Below, piece after piece: positions 43,419 to 52,064 of a stretch of 64,000 nt of DNA. The stretch spans positions 186,001-250,000 of the forward strand of contig NZ_CP023276.1 in the NCBI RefSeq assembly GCF_003065365.1, read 5' to 3'. A program made the translations under genes and the position numbers. The DNA comes from Polynucleobacter difficilis (GTDB lineage Bacteria; Pseudomonadota; Gammaproteobacteria; Burkholderiales; Burkholderiaceae). The notes beneath the pieces were generated by a model. The model worked only from the letters and a program-made list of their open reading frames with translations, searched no databases and was not told where the DNA came from. The first letter of the stretch is position 1. Each line of letters opens with the position of its first letter.

Positions 43419-44270
43419 TTACATCCGTAACGGATGGTCGTAGCCTGCTACCTGCACGATGCGGTATTTATTTGAACGACCCGTCGAAGAAGGGTCGGGA
43501 ACTTCCACTGCGGTGAGCTTGCCACCCCAGACGCAGCCGGTATCCAGCCCACTGACATTGCGTTTCTGAATTAATCCGAGCGTAGACCAGTGCCCAAAAA
43601 TGACATGGGTATTTGCGGTCTTGCGCTGTTTGACTTCAAACCAGGGTAGGTAGCCTTTCGGGCTTGCATCCAATCCCTCTTTGCTCTCAAACTCCATTTG
43701 GCCTTTGGGTGTGCAAAAACGCAGGCGCGTTAGGGCATTGGTGATGACGCGCAGGCGATCGTTTCCTTTTAAGGAATTACTCCATTTGGTTGGCGTATTG
43801 CCATACATCTCAGCCAAAAATCGTTTGTAAGATGATTTGCGAAGGGCCTTCTCCACTTCATGGGCATATTCCAGGGTTTGGCTTAAATCCCAATCTGGCA
43901 GCACGCCTGCGTGAACCAGTAAGGCATGGCCATTGCTAAGGGCCATAGGACGATGGCGCAGCCAATCGATCAGTTCTGGGCGGTCTTTGGCTTTTAAGAT
44001 GCCGTCAAGCGTATCGAGTGGGCGCGATCCCCGCAGGCCCGCATCCCGCGCTAAGAGATTGAGGTCATGGTTGCCAAGGATGCATTCGGCAATGCCTTGC
44101 TCTTGCAGTTTTTTGAGGCGACGCAATGTTCCAAGAGAGTTTGGGCCCCGATTGACGAGGTCACCCAAGCAAATGAGTTTTGATTTCTTGGGCAATTTGG
44201 CAATCAGTGCATCGAGCTGCACTAAACAGCCTTGCACATCGCCGATAGCGTAAACGGATGACATAGACAA
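43419..44270 (-). CDS. apaH: Symmetrical bis(5'-nucleosyl)-tetraphosphatase
   Basis: Hydrolyses Ap4A to two ADP and can decap dinucleotide-capped RNA. Of 283 residues, the metallophosphatase motifs are YAIGDVQG, CLGDLVNRGPNSLGTLR, LGNHDLNLLA, HAGVLPDWDL and FGHWSTLG. It is convergent with hemL, with 21 bp between the stops. Confidence 0.96.
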   Translation of the reverse strand: MSMSSVYAIGDVQGCLVQLDALIAKLPKKSKLICLGDLVNRGPNSLGTLRRLKKLQEQGIAECILGNHDLNLLARDAGLRGSRPLDTLDGILKAKDRPELIDWLRHRPMALSNGHALLVHAGVLPDWDLSQTLEYAHEVEKALRKSSYKRFLAEMYGNTPTKWSNSLKGNDRLRVITNALTRLRFCTPKGQMEFESKEGLDASPKGYLPWFEVKQRKTANTHVIFGHWSTLGLIQKRNVSGLDTGCVWGGKLTAVEVPDPSSTGRSNKYRIVQVAGYDHPLRM

Positions 44271-44310
44271 AGTGTAGTTGATTAAGAGTGAATGGGTATA
44301 GCGCTAGTAC

Positions 44311-45444
44311 TTAAGCTGCTAGCCCATTTAACCATTTTGCAGCATCGGTAATGGCGATGCCATTTCGGAATTCCTCTTGCCTTAAATTAAAAACAAGCTG
44401 CACTGCATTGGCTTGTGGAAACTGAGCAGCAAACCGAGTTAATGCAGTGTGGGGCTTGGTATCGCTTAATTTACATTCAATCAGATGGCTTAACTGTTGC
44501 CCATCACTGAGGGCAAAATCTACTTCAGCACCATCTTTGGTGCGAACGTAATGAAGACCGGCGTCTTGACCAGTGCTATCCCGCAGAAAATCCGTTTGTT
44601 TGAGTAGCATGCCGGCAACGGCATTTTCTAAGCGAATCCCTGGGTCGCCGCGCACCAGTCCCGTATCAAAAAAATACACCTTTGGCATCTGCAGCATGGA
44701 CCGAGCAATGTTGTGGTGCCAGGGCTGGATCGTGAAAACAATAAACAGGGCTTTTAGGATTTCAAGATAGTGTTTTAGGGTAGTGGGGGAGACTGCTAAG
44801 TCACGTGCAATGGACGCAAGGGATAGGGGCGATCCAACCCGTTCACGCAATAATTCAATGAAGAGGCGCATTGTTGTAATTTCATGAAGGCGTGAGAACT
44901 CCAACACATCTTCGCGAATCAGATCGGTAAAGTATTGTGCGCGCCAGCGGTCTGCCTCTATTGCATTTGGAGCTAAACAGGGCTCCGGAAATCCGCCACG
45001 CTCTAGCAAATGATCCAGTGCAATTGCTGGACTTACTCCTTCTTGAGTGCACCATTCGCGCACTGAAATCGGATGCAATCGAAATGAAAAATAGCGCCCC
45101 GCCAAAGATTCACCGGATTGCCTAAAGGTATCCATTCGGGCGCTACCGGTAACGAGCAGCGCTTGGCCGTTAGGGCGCGCATCGATGACGCCTTTCAACC
45201 AGGTTTTCCAGTTGGGCATTTTATGGATTTCATCCATTACCAAGAGATCGGCTGCCGGACTCCAGGATTGATTTTGTAAAACCATGCGGTCCGCAAGCAC
45301 GTCCCAATTGAGGTATTGGGCCTGGTTGAACTTGCCCATCAACTGCCGGCTGAGGGTAGTTTTACCCACCTGCCGAGGGCCGGTTAAGACCACAGCCTTG
45401 CTGGCAAGGTCTTTGAGAACAATCTGGTCGAGATAACGTTTCAT
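44311..45444 (-). CDS. AAA-type ATPase with DUF4143 domain
   Basis: A 377-residue protein with an N-terminal AAA_14 ATPase (Walker A LTGPRQVGKTTLSRQ, Walker B LLVMDEIHKM) and a C-terminal DUF4143 domain. Between them, LSLASIARDLAVSPTTLKHY looks like a helix-turn-helix, and VDFALSDGQQLSHLIECK resembles a PD-(D/E)XK nuclease fold. The function of this common family is not established. The ATG at 45444 has no ribosome site and lies six bases from a TATAAT on its strand, so the mRNA is probably leaderless. A 32-bp palindrome overlaps the promoter. Confidence 0.85.
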   Translation of the reverse strand: MKRYLDQIVLKDLASKAVVLTGPRQVGKTTLSRQLMGKFNQAQYLNWDVLADRMVLQNQSWSPAADLLVMDEIHKMPNWKTWLKGVIDARPNGQALLVTGSARMDTFRQSGESLAGRYFSFRLHPISVREWCTQEGVSPAIALDHLLERGGFPEPCLAPNAIEADRWRAQYFTDLIREDVLEFSRLHEITTMRLFIELLRERVGSPLSLASIARDLAVSPTTLKHYLEILKALFIVFTIQPWHHNIARSMLQMPKVYFFDTGLVRGDPGIRLENAVAGMLLKQTDFLRDSTGQDAGLHYVRTKDGAEVDFALSDGQQLSHLIECKLSDTKPHTALTRFAAQFPQANAVQLVFNLRQEEFRNGIAITDAAKWLNGLAA

Positions 45445-45450
45445 GCGACT

Positions 45451-45493
45451 ATTATATAGTCAATTGGATAAAAGTCGCGACTTTTATCCAATT
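45451..45493 (-). promoter_or_regulatory. Promoter with perfect 32-bp palindrome before the AAA/DUF4143 gene
   Basis: The palindrome 45462-45493 has two 16-base arms, AATTGGATAAAAGTCG and its exact complement, with no spacer. On the minus strand it is followed by GACTATATAATAGTC, which contains a perfect -10 TATAAT (45456-45451) and short GACTAT/ATAGTC arms. The palindrome covers where the -35 would be, so a bound dimer would control this promoter. A further AAAAGTCG-like half-site (AAAAAAGTCG) lies at about 45501-45510. Confidence 0.75.
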
Positions 45494-45568
45494 ATATGTA
45501 AAAAAGTCGTAATTTAATTAGATTAGACCGGATGGGGTGGCTACAGTGAGGAGAAGGGGTCGCCCCGT

Positions 45569-47089
45569 TTAGGCTGAGGCAACCTTCTTCACCACGCTAT
45601 ACCGCACTAAGGTTTCTTTTCTAGCCTCGTCGTGATTCACGATGGGCAGGGGGTAATCGCGACCGAGCAAAATACCTGCGGCTTCTAATTCAATGTGACC
45701 CGCTTCCCATGGGGCGTGGATTGATTTATCCGAGAGCTTTTCTAAAGCAGGAATGTAGCGACGAATGAATTTACCTTGCGGATCAAAGCGCTGCGACTGG
45801 GTGGTGGGGTTAAAGATTCGGAAATAGGGCTGTGCATCACATCCAGAGGAAGAGGCCCATTGCCAGCCACCGTTGTTCGATGAGAACTCAAAGTCATTGA
45901 GGTGTTTTGCAAAGTAGGCTTCGCCCCAGCGCCAATCGATACCCAAGTCTTTGGTTAAGAAGCTGGCCACGATCATGCGCAGGCGGTTGTGCATATAGCC
46001 GCTTTGATTGAGTTGGTGCATAGCGGCGTCGACCAAGGGGTAGCCGGTCTTACCATCGCACCAGGCCGCAAAGCGTTTCTTGGCAGTGGCGCCACTCTCC
46101 CAGACGATGCCATCGTAATCGGGCTTAAATGCTGCGCCGCTGGCGAGTCGAGGGTGATTTGCCAAAATCATGAAATAAAAGTCACGCCAAATGAGTTCGC
46201 TTAGCCAGATGGTGGCGCCCATGCTGCCAGCCAGCATCCGCCGATGGGCTTCCCTTACCAGGCCCCGAATCGAGAGCATGCCAAAGCGTAAGTGAGTGGA
46301 TAAATAACTCACACCCTTGATCGCTGGAAAATCCCGACCAATTTGGTATTGATCGATGCGCTTTAAGAAGTCTTCTAAAAAAGACTCGCCACCATCTGAA
46401 CCCGGGGGCAAGTACGATTCGATGCCAGTTGCGCAAAAGCCCATCGACTCGAGCGACGGAATGCCTAAATCCAGTTTTTTGGGAATAACTGCGAATTGCC
46501 CAGGCTTTGCATTACATGCATGGGGCGCAAGATCACCTTCATTGAGGCGCTTAAGCCAAGCATTTTTAAAGGGCGTAAATACAGAAAACACCGTGCTTGA
46601 GTTAGTCAGCACCTCTTTCTTTTCAAAGATCACTTGATCTTTAAAAGACTCAAAAGCAATGCCTTGCTTTTCAAGGGAAGATGCAATCACAGCATCGCGC
46701 TCAATTGCACTGGGCTCATAGTCGTGATTGACCATCACACAAGAAACCCCAAGATCGCTTGCGATTTTGGGGATGCATTCAGTCGGTTTGCCATAGCGAA
46801 CGATGAGGCCACCGCCTTGCTTGCGAAGGGCGGCATCAATTTGGTCAATGCCCTGCCAAATAAAGTCCACGCGCCGATCGGCTGTGAGCGCGCCACTCTT
46901 ACTCTCTTTTAAGGGCTCCAAGATCGTTGTGTCGAACATAAATGCGACCCAAACTGATTTGCTGGATGCAAGAGCATGGCTAAGCGCAGTATGGTCATAG
47001 AGCCGCAGGTCACGGCGGAGCCAAACCAGGCTAGCGGGATGAGAATGGGCAGGTGAAAAGGCGGGAGAAGGGGTATTCGATAGGGCCAT
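45569..47089 (-). CDS. phr: Deoxyribodipyrimidine photo-lyase
   Basis: A light-driven flavoenzyme that splits cyclobutane pyrimidine dimers. Its 506 residues comprise the N-terminal antenna domain (LVWLRRDLRLYDHTALSHAL) and a C-terminal FAD domain with LSELIWRDFYFMILANHPR, GYMHNRLRMIVASFLTKDLG and NNGGWQWASSSGCDAQPYFR. The Trp residues of the electron chain appear to be kept. It matches the class I CPD photolyase pattern better than cryptochrome. Confidence 0.95.
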   Translation of the reverse strand: MALSNTPSPAFSPAHSHPASLVWLRRDLRLYDHTALSHALASSKSVWVAFMFDTTILEPLKESKSGALTADRRVDFIWQGIDQIDAALRKQGGGLIVRYGKPTECIPKIASDLGVSCVMVNHDYEPSAIERDAVIASSLEKQGIAFESFKDQVIFEKKEVLTNSSTVFSVFTPFKNAWLKRLNEGDLAPHACNAKPGQFAVIPKKLDLGIPSLESMGFCATGIESYLPPGSDGGESFLEDFLKRIDQYQIGRDFPAIKGVSYLSTHLRFGMLSIRGLVREAHRRMLAGSMGATIWLSELIWRDFYFMILANHPRLASGAAFKPDYDGIVWESGATAKKRFAAWCDGKTGYPLVDAAMHQLNQSGYMHNRLRMIVASFLTKDLGIDWRWGEAYFAKHLNDFEFSSNNGGWQWASSSGCDAQPYFRIFNPTTQSQRFDPQGKFIRRYIPALEKLSDKSIHAPWEAGHIELEAAGILLGRDYPLPIVNHDEARKETLVRYSVVKKVASA

Positions 47090-47128
47090 AGCCGCTATCT
47101 TAGGGCTTTATAGAAAATCGGGTGAAAC

Positions 47129-47425
47129 TTAAGCAAAGTAGCGGTCTAAGATCCCCAAAATAGCTACCCCTGAAATCAAAATACCACCAAGCTTGTAAAC
47201 CAATTTATGTTCGATCACACTCAGTTGGGTATGAATGCATTGAATATCGATCCGAAGGGCATTGATTTCATGTTTCACTTCTTGCATTTGGGTTTGGGTT
47301 GCATAGTGTTCGTGGTGATCATTCTCGTAAATACTATCCAGGATCGCTTTTGCCTGAGGCTCTGTAAACCCACTGGACTGTAGGTTTTTAATGATGCAGT
47401 AGGTATCTACGGGACGATGGATCAT
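47129..47425 (-). CDS. DUF1640-like coiled-coil membrane protein
   Basis: A 98-residue protein: a short helical N-terminus (IIKNLQSSGFTEPQAKAILD), a coiled coil (about residues 40-80) and one C-terminal membrane segment (LGGILISGVAILGILDRYF). This plan fits the DUF1640/CCDC90-like family, whose bacterial members have no known function. I start it at the ATG at 47425; a TTG three codons earlier is also open. No ribosome site is clear. Confidence 0.7.
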   Translation of the reverse strand: MIHRPVDTYCIIKNLQSSGFTEPQAKAILDSIYENDHHEHYATQTQMQEVKHEINALRIDIQCIHTQLSVIEHKLVYKLGGILISGVAILGILDRYFA

Positions 47426-47577
47426 GAAAGTCAAATAAAGTGAACACGTGAACCCCCAAATTTTAATGTCAATAGTCTAAAGTTCAAAGTAAGAAAATAG
47501 TTTGTAGGACGGTAGGGTGATTGCAATCAAGATCGCGGTATAGTCAGTAGGAATAATGACTCAAATAAATGAACTAA

Positions 47578-48402
47578 ATGATGGATAGTATTTTTTTCGT
47601 TTTCTCCAAGGTAGTGCACATCCTGATTGAGCCCCTCAATTGGCTCATGATTCTGATTGCTTTTGCGTTGCTATTTTTATTGCTGCGTAAGAATCATCTC
47701 GTGAAGCGAGTATTGGGCATTGCACTCTGTTTGGGATTCTTCATTGGCTATATGCCAACTTCGCAGTTGGCCATGCGCATCTTGGAAGATGCGGTACCGC
47801 AGACGCCAATAACGCCAGAACAACTAAATCAGATCGGCGGCCTTCTGATATTGGGTGGTGCAATCGAAGGCGGGCCCATTACTCGTGATCGTGGTGAGGT
47901 ATCGATTGGCTCCGCCGCTGAGAGGGTAACAAAAGCATTTCAGTTGCTGCGCCAGTATCCGGAGCTACCTTTTATCTTTAGCGGCTATTCAGGCCGCTTA
48001 CTACCGCAAGGGCTCTCAGAAGCTGATGCGTTTAAGCAGTTGCTACAAGAACAAGGTCTAGGTAGTCATCCCGGTTATTACGAGAATCAATCGCGCAATA
48101 CCTATGAGAATATGCTCTACTCCAAAAAAATCATCGATGGGATTGCAGAAAAAGAGGGCACCCCATTCAAGCCCTGGCTACTCATTACCTCTGCAAGTCA
48201 CATGCTGCGCTCAATGCAGGCTGCCAAACAACAAGGTTTGCTACTTGTACCGCTATCAGTCGATTATCAAACCAGTAAACAAACCAGCTGGCATCGCTTT
48301 GATTTAGTTGGGGGTGGCGATCAATGGAATCGCTTGATTCATGAACTGGTGGGGATTGTCGCTTATTGGATTACCGGTAAAGGGGCATTTTCGGTAAAAT
48401 GA
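47578..48402 (+). CDS. YdcF/ElyC-type DUF218 membrane protein
   Basis: A 274-residue inner-membrane protein with two N-terminal membrane segments (about residues 18-35 and 42-60) and a DUF218 domain: GGLLILGGAIEGGPITRDRG, LPFIFSGYSG, ENQSRNTYENMLYSKKII and LITSASHMLRSMQAAKQQG. ElyC-like relatives affect envelope and lipid-carrier metabolism. It is six bases upstream of yqgE and probably co-transcribed. Confidence 0.85.
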   Translation: MMDSIFFVFSKVVHILIEPLNWLMILIAFALLFLLLRKNHLVKRVLGIALCLGFFIGYMPTSQLAMRILEDAVPQTPITPEQLNQIGGLLILGGAIEGGPITRDRGEVSIGSAAERVTKAFQLLRQYPELPFIFSGYSGRLLPQGLSEADAFKQLLQEQGLGSHPGYYENQSRNTYENMLYSKKIIDGIAEKEGTPFKPWLLITSASHMLRSMQAAKQQGLLLVPLSVDYQTSKQTSWHRFDLVGGGDQWNRLIHELVGIVAYWITGKGAFSVK

Positions 48403-48408
48403 AATGAC

Positions 48409-49125
48409 ATGAGCGTTCCCAAGAAAACCTCCGGCAGCAAAGGCCCAAGAGATGCAGAGGGCCCGGGTTCGGCCTCGGCTTTTCCAGACGCAACGCCGCA
48501 GCCGAGCAGCCAACTAGCCAACCAATTTTTACTGGCCATGCCGGGTATGCTGGATGAGCAGTTTGCCGGTTCGGTGGTCTACCTCTTTGAGCACAATGCT
48601 AAAGGTGCTATGGGCCTAGTAGTAAACCGCCCAACCGACGTCAATTTATCGACCTTGCTCGATAAAATCGAGCTCAAGTTAGAGATCACGCCGTTTGCCG
48701 ATCAAGCCGTCTATTTTGGCGGCCCAGTACAAACCGAGCGCGGCTTTGTATTGCATGAACCGTCCCACTTCAGTGCTACAGATGCTGGGGCCAGCGTTGA
48801 TCCTTCAGTTAATACTGCTACAAGTTACAGCTCATCCTTAACTGTGCCGGGCGGCCTCACCATGACTACATCGAAAGATGTGCTGGAAGCAGTCGCTAAA
48901 GGCAATGGGCCAAAACGGTTCATCATGACCCTGGGTTACGCAGGCTGGAGCGCTGGCCAGTTAGAGGAAGAGATTGCCTTGAATGGGTGGATTAATGCCG
49001 AGCTCAGTCGCGCGCAAATGGCTGAGATCATCTTTAATACACCAGCAGCACAGCGCTATCAGCGGGCCATGCAGGCCTTGGGTTTTGATCCTGCGGATCT
49101 ATCGGGGCAAGTAGGGCATGCGTAA
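48409..49125 (+). CDS. yqgE: YqgE/AlgH (DUF179) family protein
   Basis: A 238-residue protein of the YqgE/AlgH family, whose biochemical role is unclear. After a polar N-terminal 35 residues come QFLLAMPGMLDEQFAGSVVY, HNAKGAMGLVVNRPT, VYFGGPVQTERGFVLH and LGYAGWSAGQLEEEIALNGW. The stretch of about residues 120-140 (DAGASVDPSVNTATSYSSS) is an insert of low complexity. It precedes ruvX, the usual pair. Confidence 0.92.
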   Translation: MSVPKKTSGSKGPRDAEGPGSASAFPDATPQPSSQLANQFLLAMPGMLDEQFAGSVVYLFEHNAKGAMGLVVNRPTDVNLSTLLDKIELKLEITPFADQAVYFGGPVQTERGFVLHEPSHFSATDAGASVDPSVNTATSYSSSLTVPGGLTMTTSKDVLEAVAKGNGPKRFIMTLGYAGWSAGQLEEEIALNGWINAELSRAQMAEIIFNTPAAQRYQRAMQALGFDPADLSGQVGHA

Positions 49126-49179
49126 CGCAGCCACTAGTCTGACCATCATCCGGTCGCAAAGCAATACGAGGCTGACTGG

Positions 49180-49617
49180 ATGATGGGGGCAAAGGCTATT
49201 ACTGCCCTCGCATTTGATTTTGGTACACGCCGCATTGGTTTGGCGGTGGGCAATTCGATTACAGGCTCGAGTCAATCCTTGGCCCCCATTACCACTGACC
49301 AGGACGATGTCCGTTTTGCCCTGATCGCTGCCCAAATAAAAGAATGGGCGCCGGATCAATTGGTAGTGGGTCTACCTTGCCATCCCGATGGTGCAGAACA
49401 CGCTATGACAGCAAAAGCCCGGCGCTTTGGTAATCAACTCCATGGCCGTTTTGGCTTGCCTGTCGCTTGGGTAGACGAGCGCTACACCTCGGCCATACTT
49501 GAAAACGATCCCAGTTTTAAGAAAAGCCAAGCGAGCAAGAAAGATGGCGGCCTTGACTCTGAATCGGCCAGATTGATTTTGGAGCAGTATTTTTTGGAGC
49601 GTTTGGGCGAGAGTTAG
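49180..49617 (+). CDS. ruvX: RuvX/YqgF pre-16S rRNA nuclease
   Basis: A 145-residue RNase H-like nuclease, first called a putative Holliday junction resolvase and in E. coli linked to 5' maturation of 16S rRNA. ALAFDFGTRRIGLAVGN carries the first catalytic Asp, LVVGLPCHPDGAEH the middle motif, and VAWVDERYTSA with SESARLILEQYF the later acidic residues. In many relatives pyrR follows directly; here a vapBC module on the other strand lies between. Confidence 0.94.
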   Translation: MMGAKAITALAFDFGTRRIGLAVGNSITGSSQSLAPITTDQDDVRFALIAAQIKEWAPDQLVVGLPCHPDGAEHAMTAKARRFGNQLHGRFGLPVAWVDERYTSAILENDPSFKKSQASKKDGGLDSESARLILEQYFLERLGES

Positions 49618-49625
49618 GAGGATAA

Positions 49626-50027
49626 CTACGATACCCAATTCTCTAGGGCTAAATTAGGCACCCGTTTAAATTCACGTAAATTGTTCGTCACCAGAATCAA
49701 GCCGTGGCTAGTAGCATGGGCTGCAATATGAATGTCATTCTCTCCAATGATCTGCCCTTTTTTCTCTAGCGCAGCTTTAATTCGGCCGTAGTGTTGTGAT
49801 GCTTTTGCATCATAGGGTAGGACCTCAAGATGACTGACAAATTCTTCAATTGCCTCTAAATTCTGATCGGTTTTCACACTTTTTTCTGCTCCGTAAAAGA
49901 GTTCAGATAAGGTGATACTCGAAATTGCCATACGACTGGCATTAGCATTAAAAATTCCCAATACTTCTTTTGGTCTGCGTTTGAGGACATAGATCACGAT
50001 GTTGGTATCGAGCAAATACTTGAGCAT
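49626..50027 (-). CDS. vapC: VapC-like PIN-domain toxin
   Basis: A 133-residue PIN-domain ribonuclease, the toxin half of a VapBC module; such toxins usually cut tRNA or rRNA. The acidic site is complete: YLLDTNIVIYVLKRRP, SSITLSELFYGAEKS, GENDIHIAAHATSHG and LVTNNLREFKRVPNL. Its ATG shares one base with the vapB stop (TAATG), so it is translationally coupled. It runs against ruvX and ends nine bases after the ruvX stop. Confidence 0.93.
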   Translation of the reverse strand: MLKYLLDTNIVIYVLKRRPKEVLGIFNANASRMAISSITLSELFYGAEKSVKTDQNLEAIEEFVSHLEVLPYDAKASQHYGRIKAALEKKGQIIGENDIHIAAHATSHGLILVTNNLREFKRVPNLALENWVS

Positions 50028-50266
50028 TACAGACCTTCGCGCTCAACCGGCGTTTGAACGCCGCGCTCATTCAAAAAGTCATTGGTGACTAAAGGACCAT
50101 TTAAGAAAAAGGCATCCCAGGTATTTTCAATCGGGGTAATGATTCTTTCCCGGCCCCGAATGCGAACGATGACCCGCTTGACCTCATCAGGCAAGCGCGC
50201 TTCTGCGGGGAGGCGAACCGCTTGGGTGCGGTTATTGCTAAAAACCGTAGTGATGGCGATAGTCAT
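50027..50266 (-). CDS. vapB: VapB-type antitoxin
   Basis: A 79-residue AbrB/MazE-like antitoxin. The N-terminal swapped-hairpin DNA-binding part reads TVFSNNRTQAVRLPAEARLP, followed by a C-terminal tail (WDAFFLNGPLVTNDFLNERG) expected to wrap the toxin. AGGAGC lies just before the ATG. Two direct repeats upstream look like its operator. Confidence 0.9.
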   Translation of the reverse strand: MTIAITTVFSNNRTQAVRLPAEARLPDEVKRVIVRIRGRERIITPIENTWDAFFLNGPLVTNDFLNERGVQTPVEREGL

Positions 50267-50279
50267 GACTTGCTCCTAT

Positions 50280-50303
50280 GTATATAGCATTAGTATATAG
50301 CAT
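50280..50303 (-). promoter_or_regulatory. Promoter/operator of vapBC with direct repeats
   Basis: GTATATAGCAT occurs at 50280-50290 and again at 50293-50303 on the plus strand (13-bp period). Read on the minus strand, TATACT (50297-50292) is a good -10 element 25 bases before vapB. Repeated sites over the promoter fit autoregulation by a VapBC complex, which is inference from the family. Confidence 0.65.
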
Positions 50304-50509
50304 ATTTAAGCGGAATGTTGCCAGTCGATGGATTTATTAGGGACAGAAAAGCCGCAAGAAATTCTTTAGGTAAGTAGGGGTGCAAGGACCTTTTGGCCCT
50401 ATTTATGCAAAAAAACGCTTGGGGTACAGCTAGGGCAATAAAATAAGTGAATCAACATCTTGTGTGCAGATGCACGGGCATGCGAGATAAACCCTTTCAG
50501 GACACCAGG

Positions 50510-51034
50510 ATGGACGCCGAGTTACTGTACAAAAAGCTGCTAGCCCAACTGCAGGCCCGAACATCCAAAACCAATCCACCATTTCTGCTCGCTGGTTTAG
50601 CAATTGGAGGCGCATGGATTGCAGAGCGCTTGGCACGCGATTTAGGTTTCCCAAACTACGGTGTGATTAATGTCGCCTTTCATCGGGATGACTATGCTGA
50701 AAAGGGTCTAGCTGCAATACGCTCTGCAGACAGTATGGCTACCCACTTACCGTTTGAAGTGGCGGGCGCGCACATCGTACTGATTGACGATGTCCTGCTG
50801 ACGGGCAGAACGGTGCGCGCCGCCTTAAATGAATTATTTGATTTTGGCCGCCCGGCTAGTGTCGAACTGATGGTACTCGCGGATCGCGGCAAGCGGGAGT
50901 TGCCTATCGCCGCTGATTTTGTGGGTGAACATGTGAGCGTGCCAGACCACCAGATACTCGCATTGGAAAAGCACAGTTCAGATGCAAAAAGCGACCAATA
51001 CACATTCCGCTTTGTTCTGGAGGAACGAGTATGA
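50510..51034 (+). CDS. pyrR: PyrR-type uracil phosphoribosyltransferase/regulator
   Basis: A 174-residue phosphoribosyltransferase of the PyrR family. I start it at the ATG at 50510 (MDAELLYKKLLAQL) with CAGGA seven bases before; in-frame starts upstream from the GTG at 50447 add residues unlike the family. The PRPP loop is IVLIDDVLLTGRTVRAALNE. In Bacillus PyrR controls attenuation, but I see no clear anti-terminator/terminator pair here, so its role may be enzymatic. Its stop overlaps the pyrB ATG. Confidence 0.9.
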   Translation: MDAELLYKKLLAQLQARTSKTNPPFLLAGLAIGGAWIAERLARDLGFPNYGVINVAFHRDDYAEKGLAAIRSADSMATHLPFEVAGAHIVLIDDVLLTGRTVRAALNELFDFGRPASVELMVLADRGKRELPIAADFVGEHVSVPDHQILALEKHSSDAKSDQYTFRFVLEERV

Positions 51035-52008
51035 GTATTCAGATCAAGCAAGCCATGCAGACTAATCAAATTAATGAGGCAGGTGAGCTCACCCATTTGC
51101 TGACCTTGGAGGGTATGCCCAAAGAGCAGATCCTGCATATTCTGGATACGGCTCAGCAGTTTGTTAGCGTGACCGACCCAGCGCGTGAAGTAAAAAAAGT
51201 GCCACTGCTGCGCGGCAAAAGTGTATTCAATCTCTTTTTTGAAAACTCTACCCGTACGCGTACCACCTTTGAGATTGCTGCCAAGCGTTTATCGGCCGAT
51301 GTAATTAATTTGGACATCTCCACCTCGTCCACTACCAAAGGCGAGAGTCTAATTGACACCATCGATAATTTGATTGCGATGCAGGCCGATATCTTTGTCG
51401 TGCGCCACAGCGTATCGCGGGCTCCGATTGAAATTGCTAATCATGTGCCACCCTATGTGCATGTAATTAATGCGGGGGATGGCAGCCATCAGCACCCGAC
51501 GCAGGGTTTGCTCGACATGTACACCATGCGCCACTTTAAGCAAGACTTTAGTAAGCTCAAGGTAGCGATTGTGGGTGATATCGTCCATAGCCGAGTAGCT
51601 AAGTCCAACATTCATGCGCTAACGGCGCTGGGCTGTACTGATATCCGTGCCATTGGCCCAGAAAGCTTATTGCCGAATGATTTGGATATGCTGGGTGTAA
51701 AGGTCTTTCATAGTATGGAAGAGGGCTTACGCGGAGTGGATGTCGTGATGACGCTGCGCATTCAGAAAGAACGTATGGAAGCCGGTAAGGTGCCTGAAGG
51801 AGATGCCTTCTTTAAGCAGTTTGGTTTAACCGAAGAGCGCCTGGCTTTGGCCAAGCCCGATGCGATTGTCATGCACCCTGGCCCGATGAACCGCGGCGTT
51901 GAGATTGACTCCAAAGTAGCGGATGGCGCGCAGTCGGTCATACTGAAACAAGTGACCTTTGGTATTGCAGTGCGCATGGCAGTGATGTCGATTGTGGCGG
52001 GTAATTAA
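51031..52008 (+). CDS. pyrB: Aspartate carbamoyltransferase, catalytic subunit
   Basis: Joins carbamoyl phosphate and aspartate in pyrimidine synthesis. It has 325 residues. Motifs: FENSTRTRTTFEIAAKRL (carbamoyl phosphate site), DGSHQHPTQGLLDMYTM, and MHPGPMNRGVEID near the end. Its ATG overlaps the pyrR stop (ATGA), so the two are coupled. The pyrC-like gene commonly found next in related operons is absent, and a polysaccharide region starts 56 bp later. Confidence 0.97.
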   Translation: MSIQIKQAMQTNQINEAGELTHLLTLEGMPKEQILHILDTAQQFVSVTDPAREVKKVPLLRGKSVFNLFFENSTRTRTTFEIAAKRLSADVINLDISTSSTTKGESLIDTIDNLIAMQADIFVVRHSVSRAPIEIANHVPPYVHVINAGDGSHQHPTQGLLDMYTMRHFKQDFSKLKVAIVGDIVHSRVAKSNIHALTALGCTDIRAIGPESLLPNDLDMLGVKVFHSMEEGLRGVDVVMTLRIQKERMEAGKVPEGDAFFKQFGLTEERLALAKPDAIVMHPGPMNRGVEIDSKVADGAQSVILKQVTFGIAVRMAVMSIVAGN

Positions 52009-52064
52009 GATTATCCGACTAAGAGCCACGATTAAGCACTACTACAACTCCCCTAATTAATACA

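Noticed and set aside
43415..43440. Inverted repeat CATCCGT/ACGGATG near the end of apaH
   Set aside because: It lies in the coding sequence of apaH, has no U-tract and is likely chance.
50304..50509. Possible PyrR-controlled attenuator before pyrR
   Set aside because: Only a weak GGACC/GGCCC pairing is visible, without a U-tract or an alternative anti-terminator.
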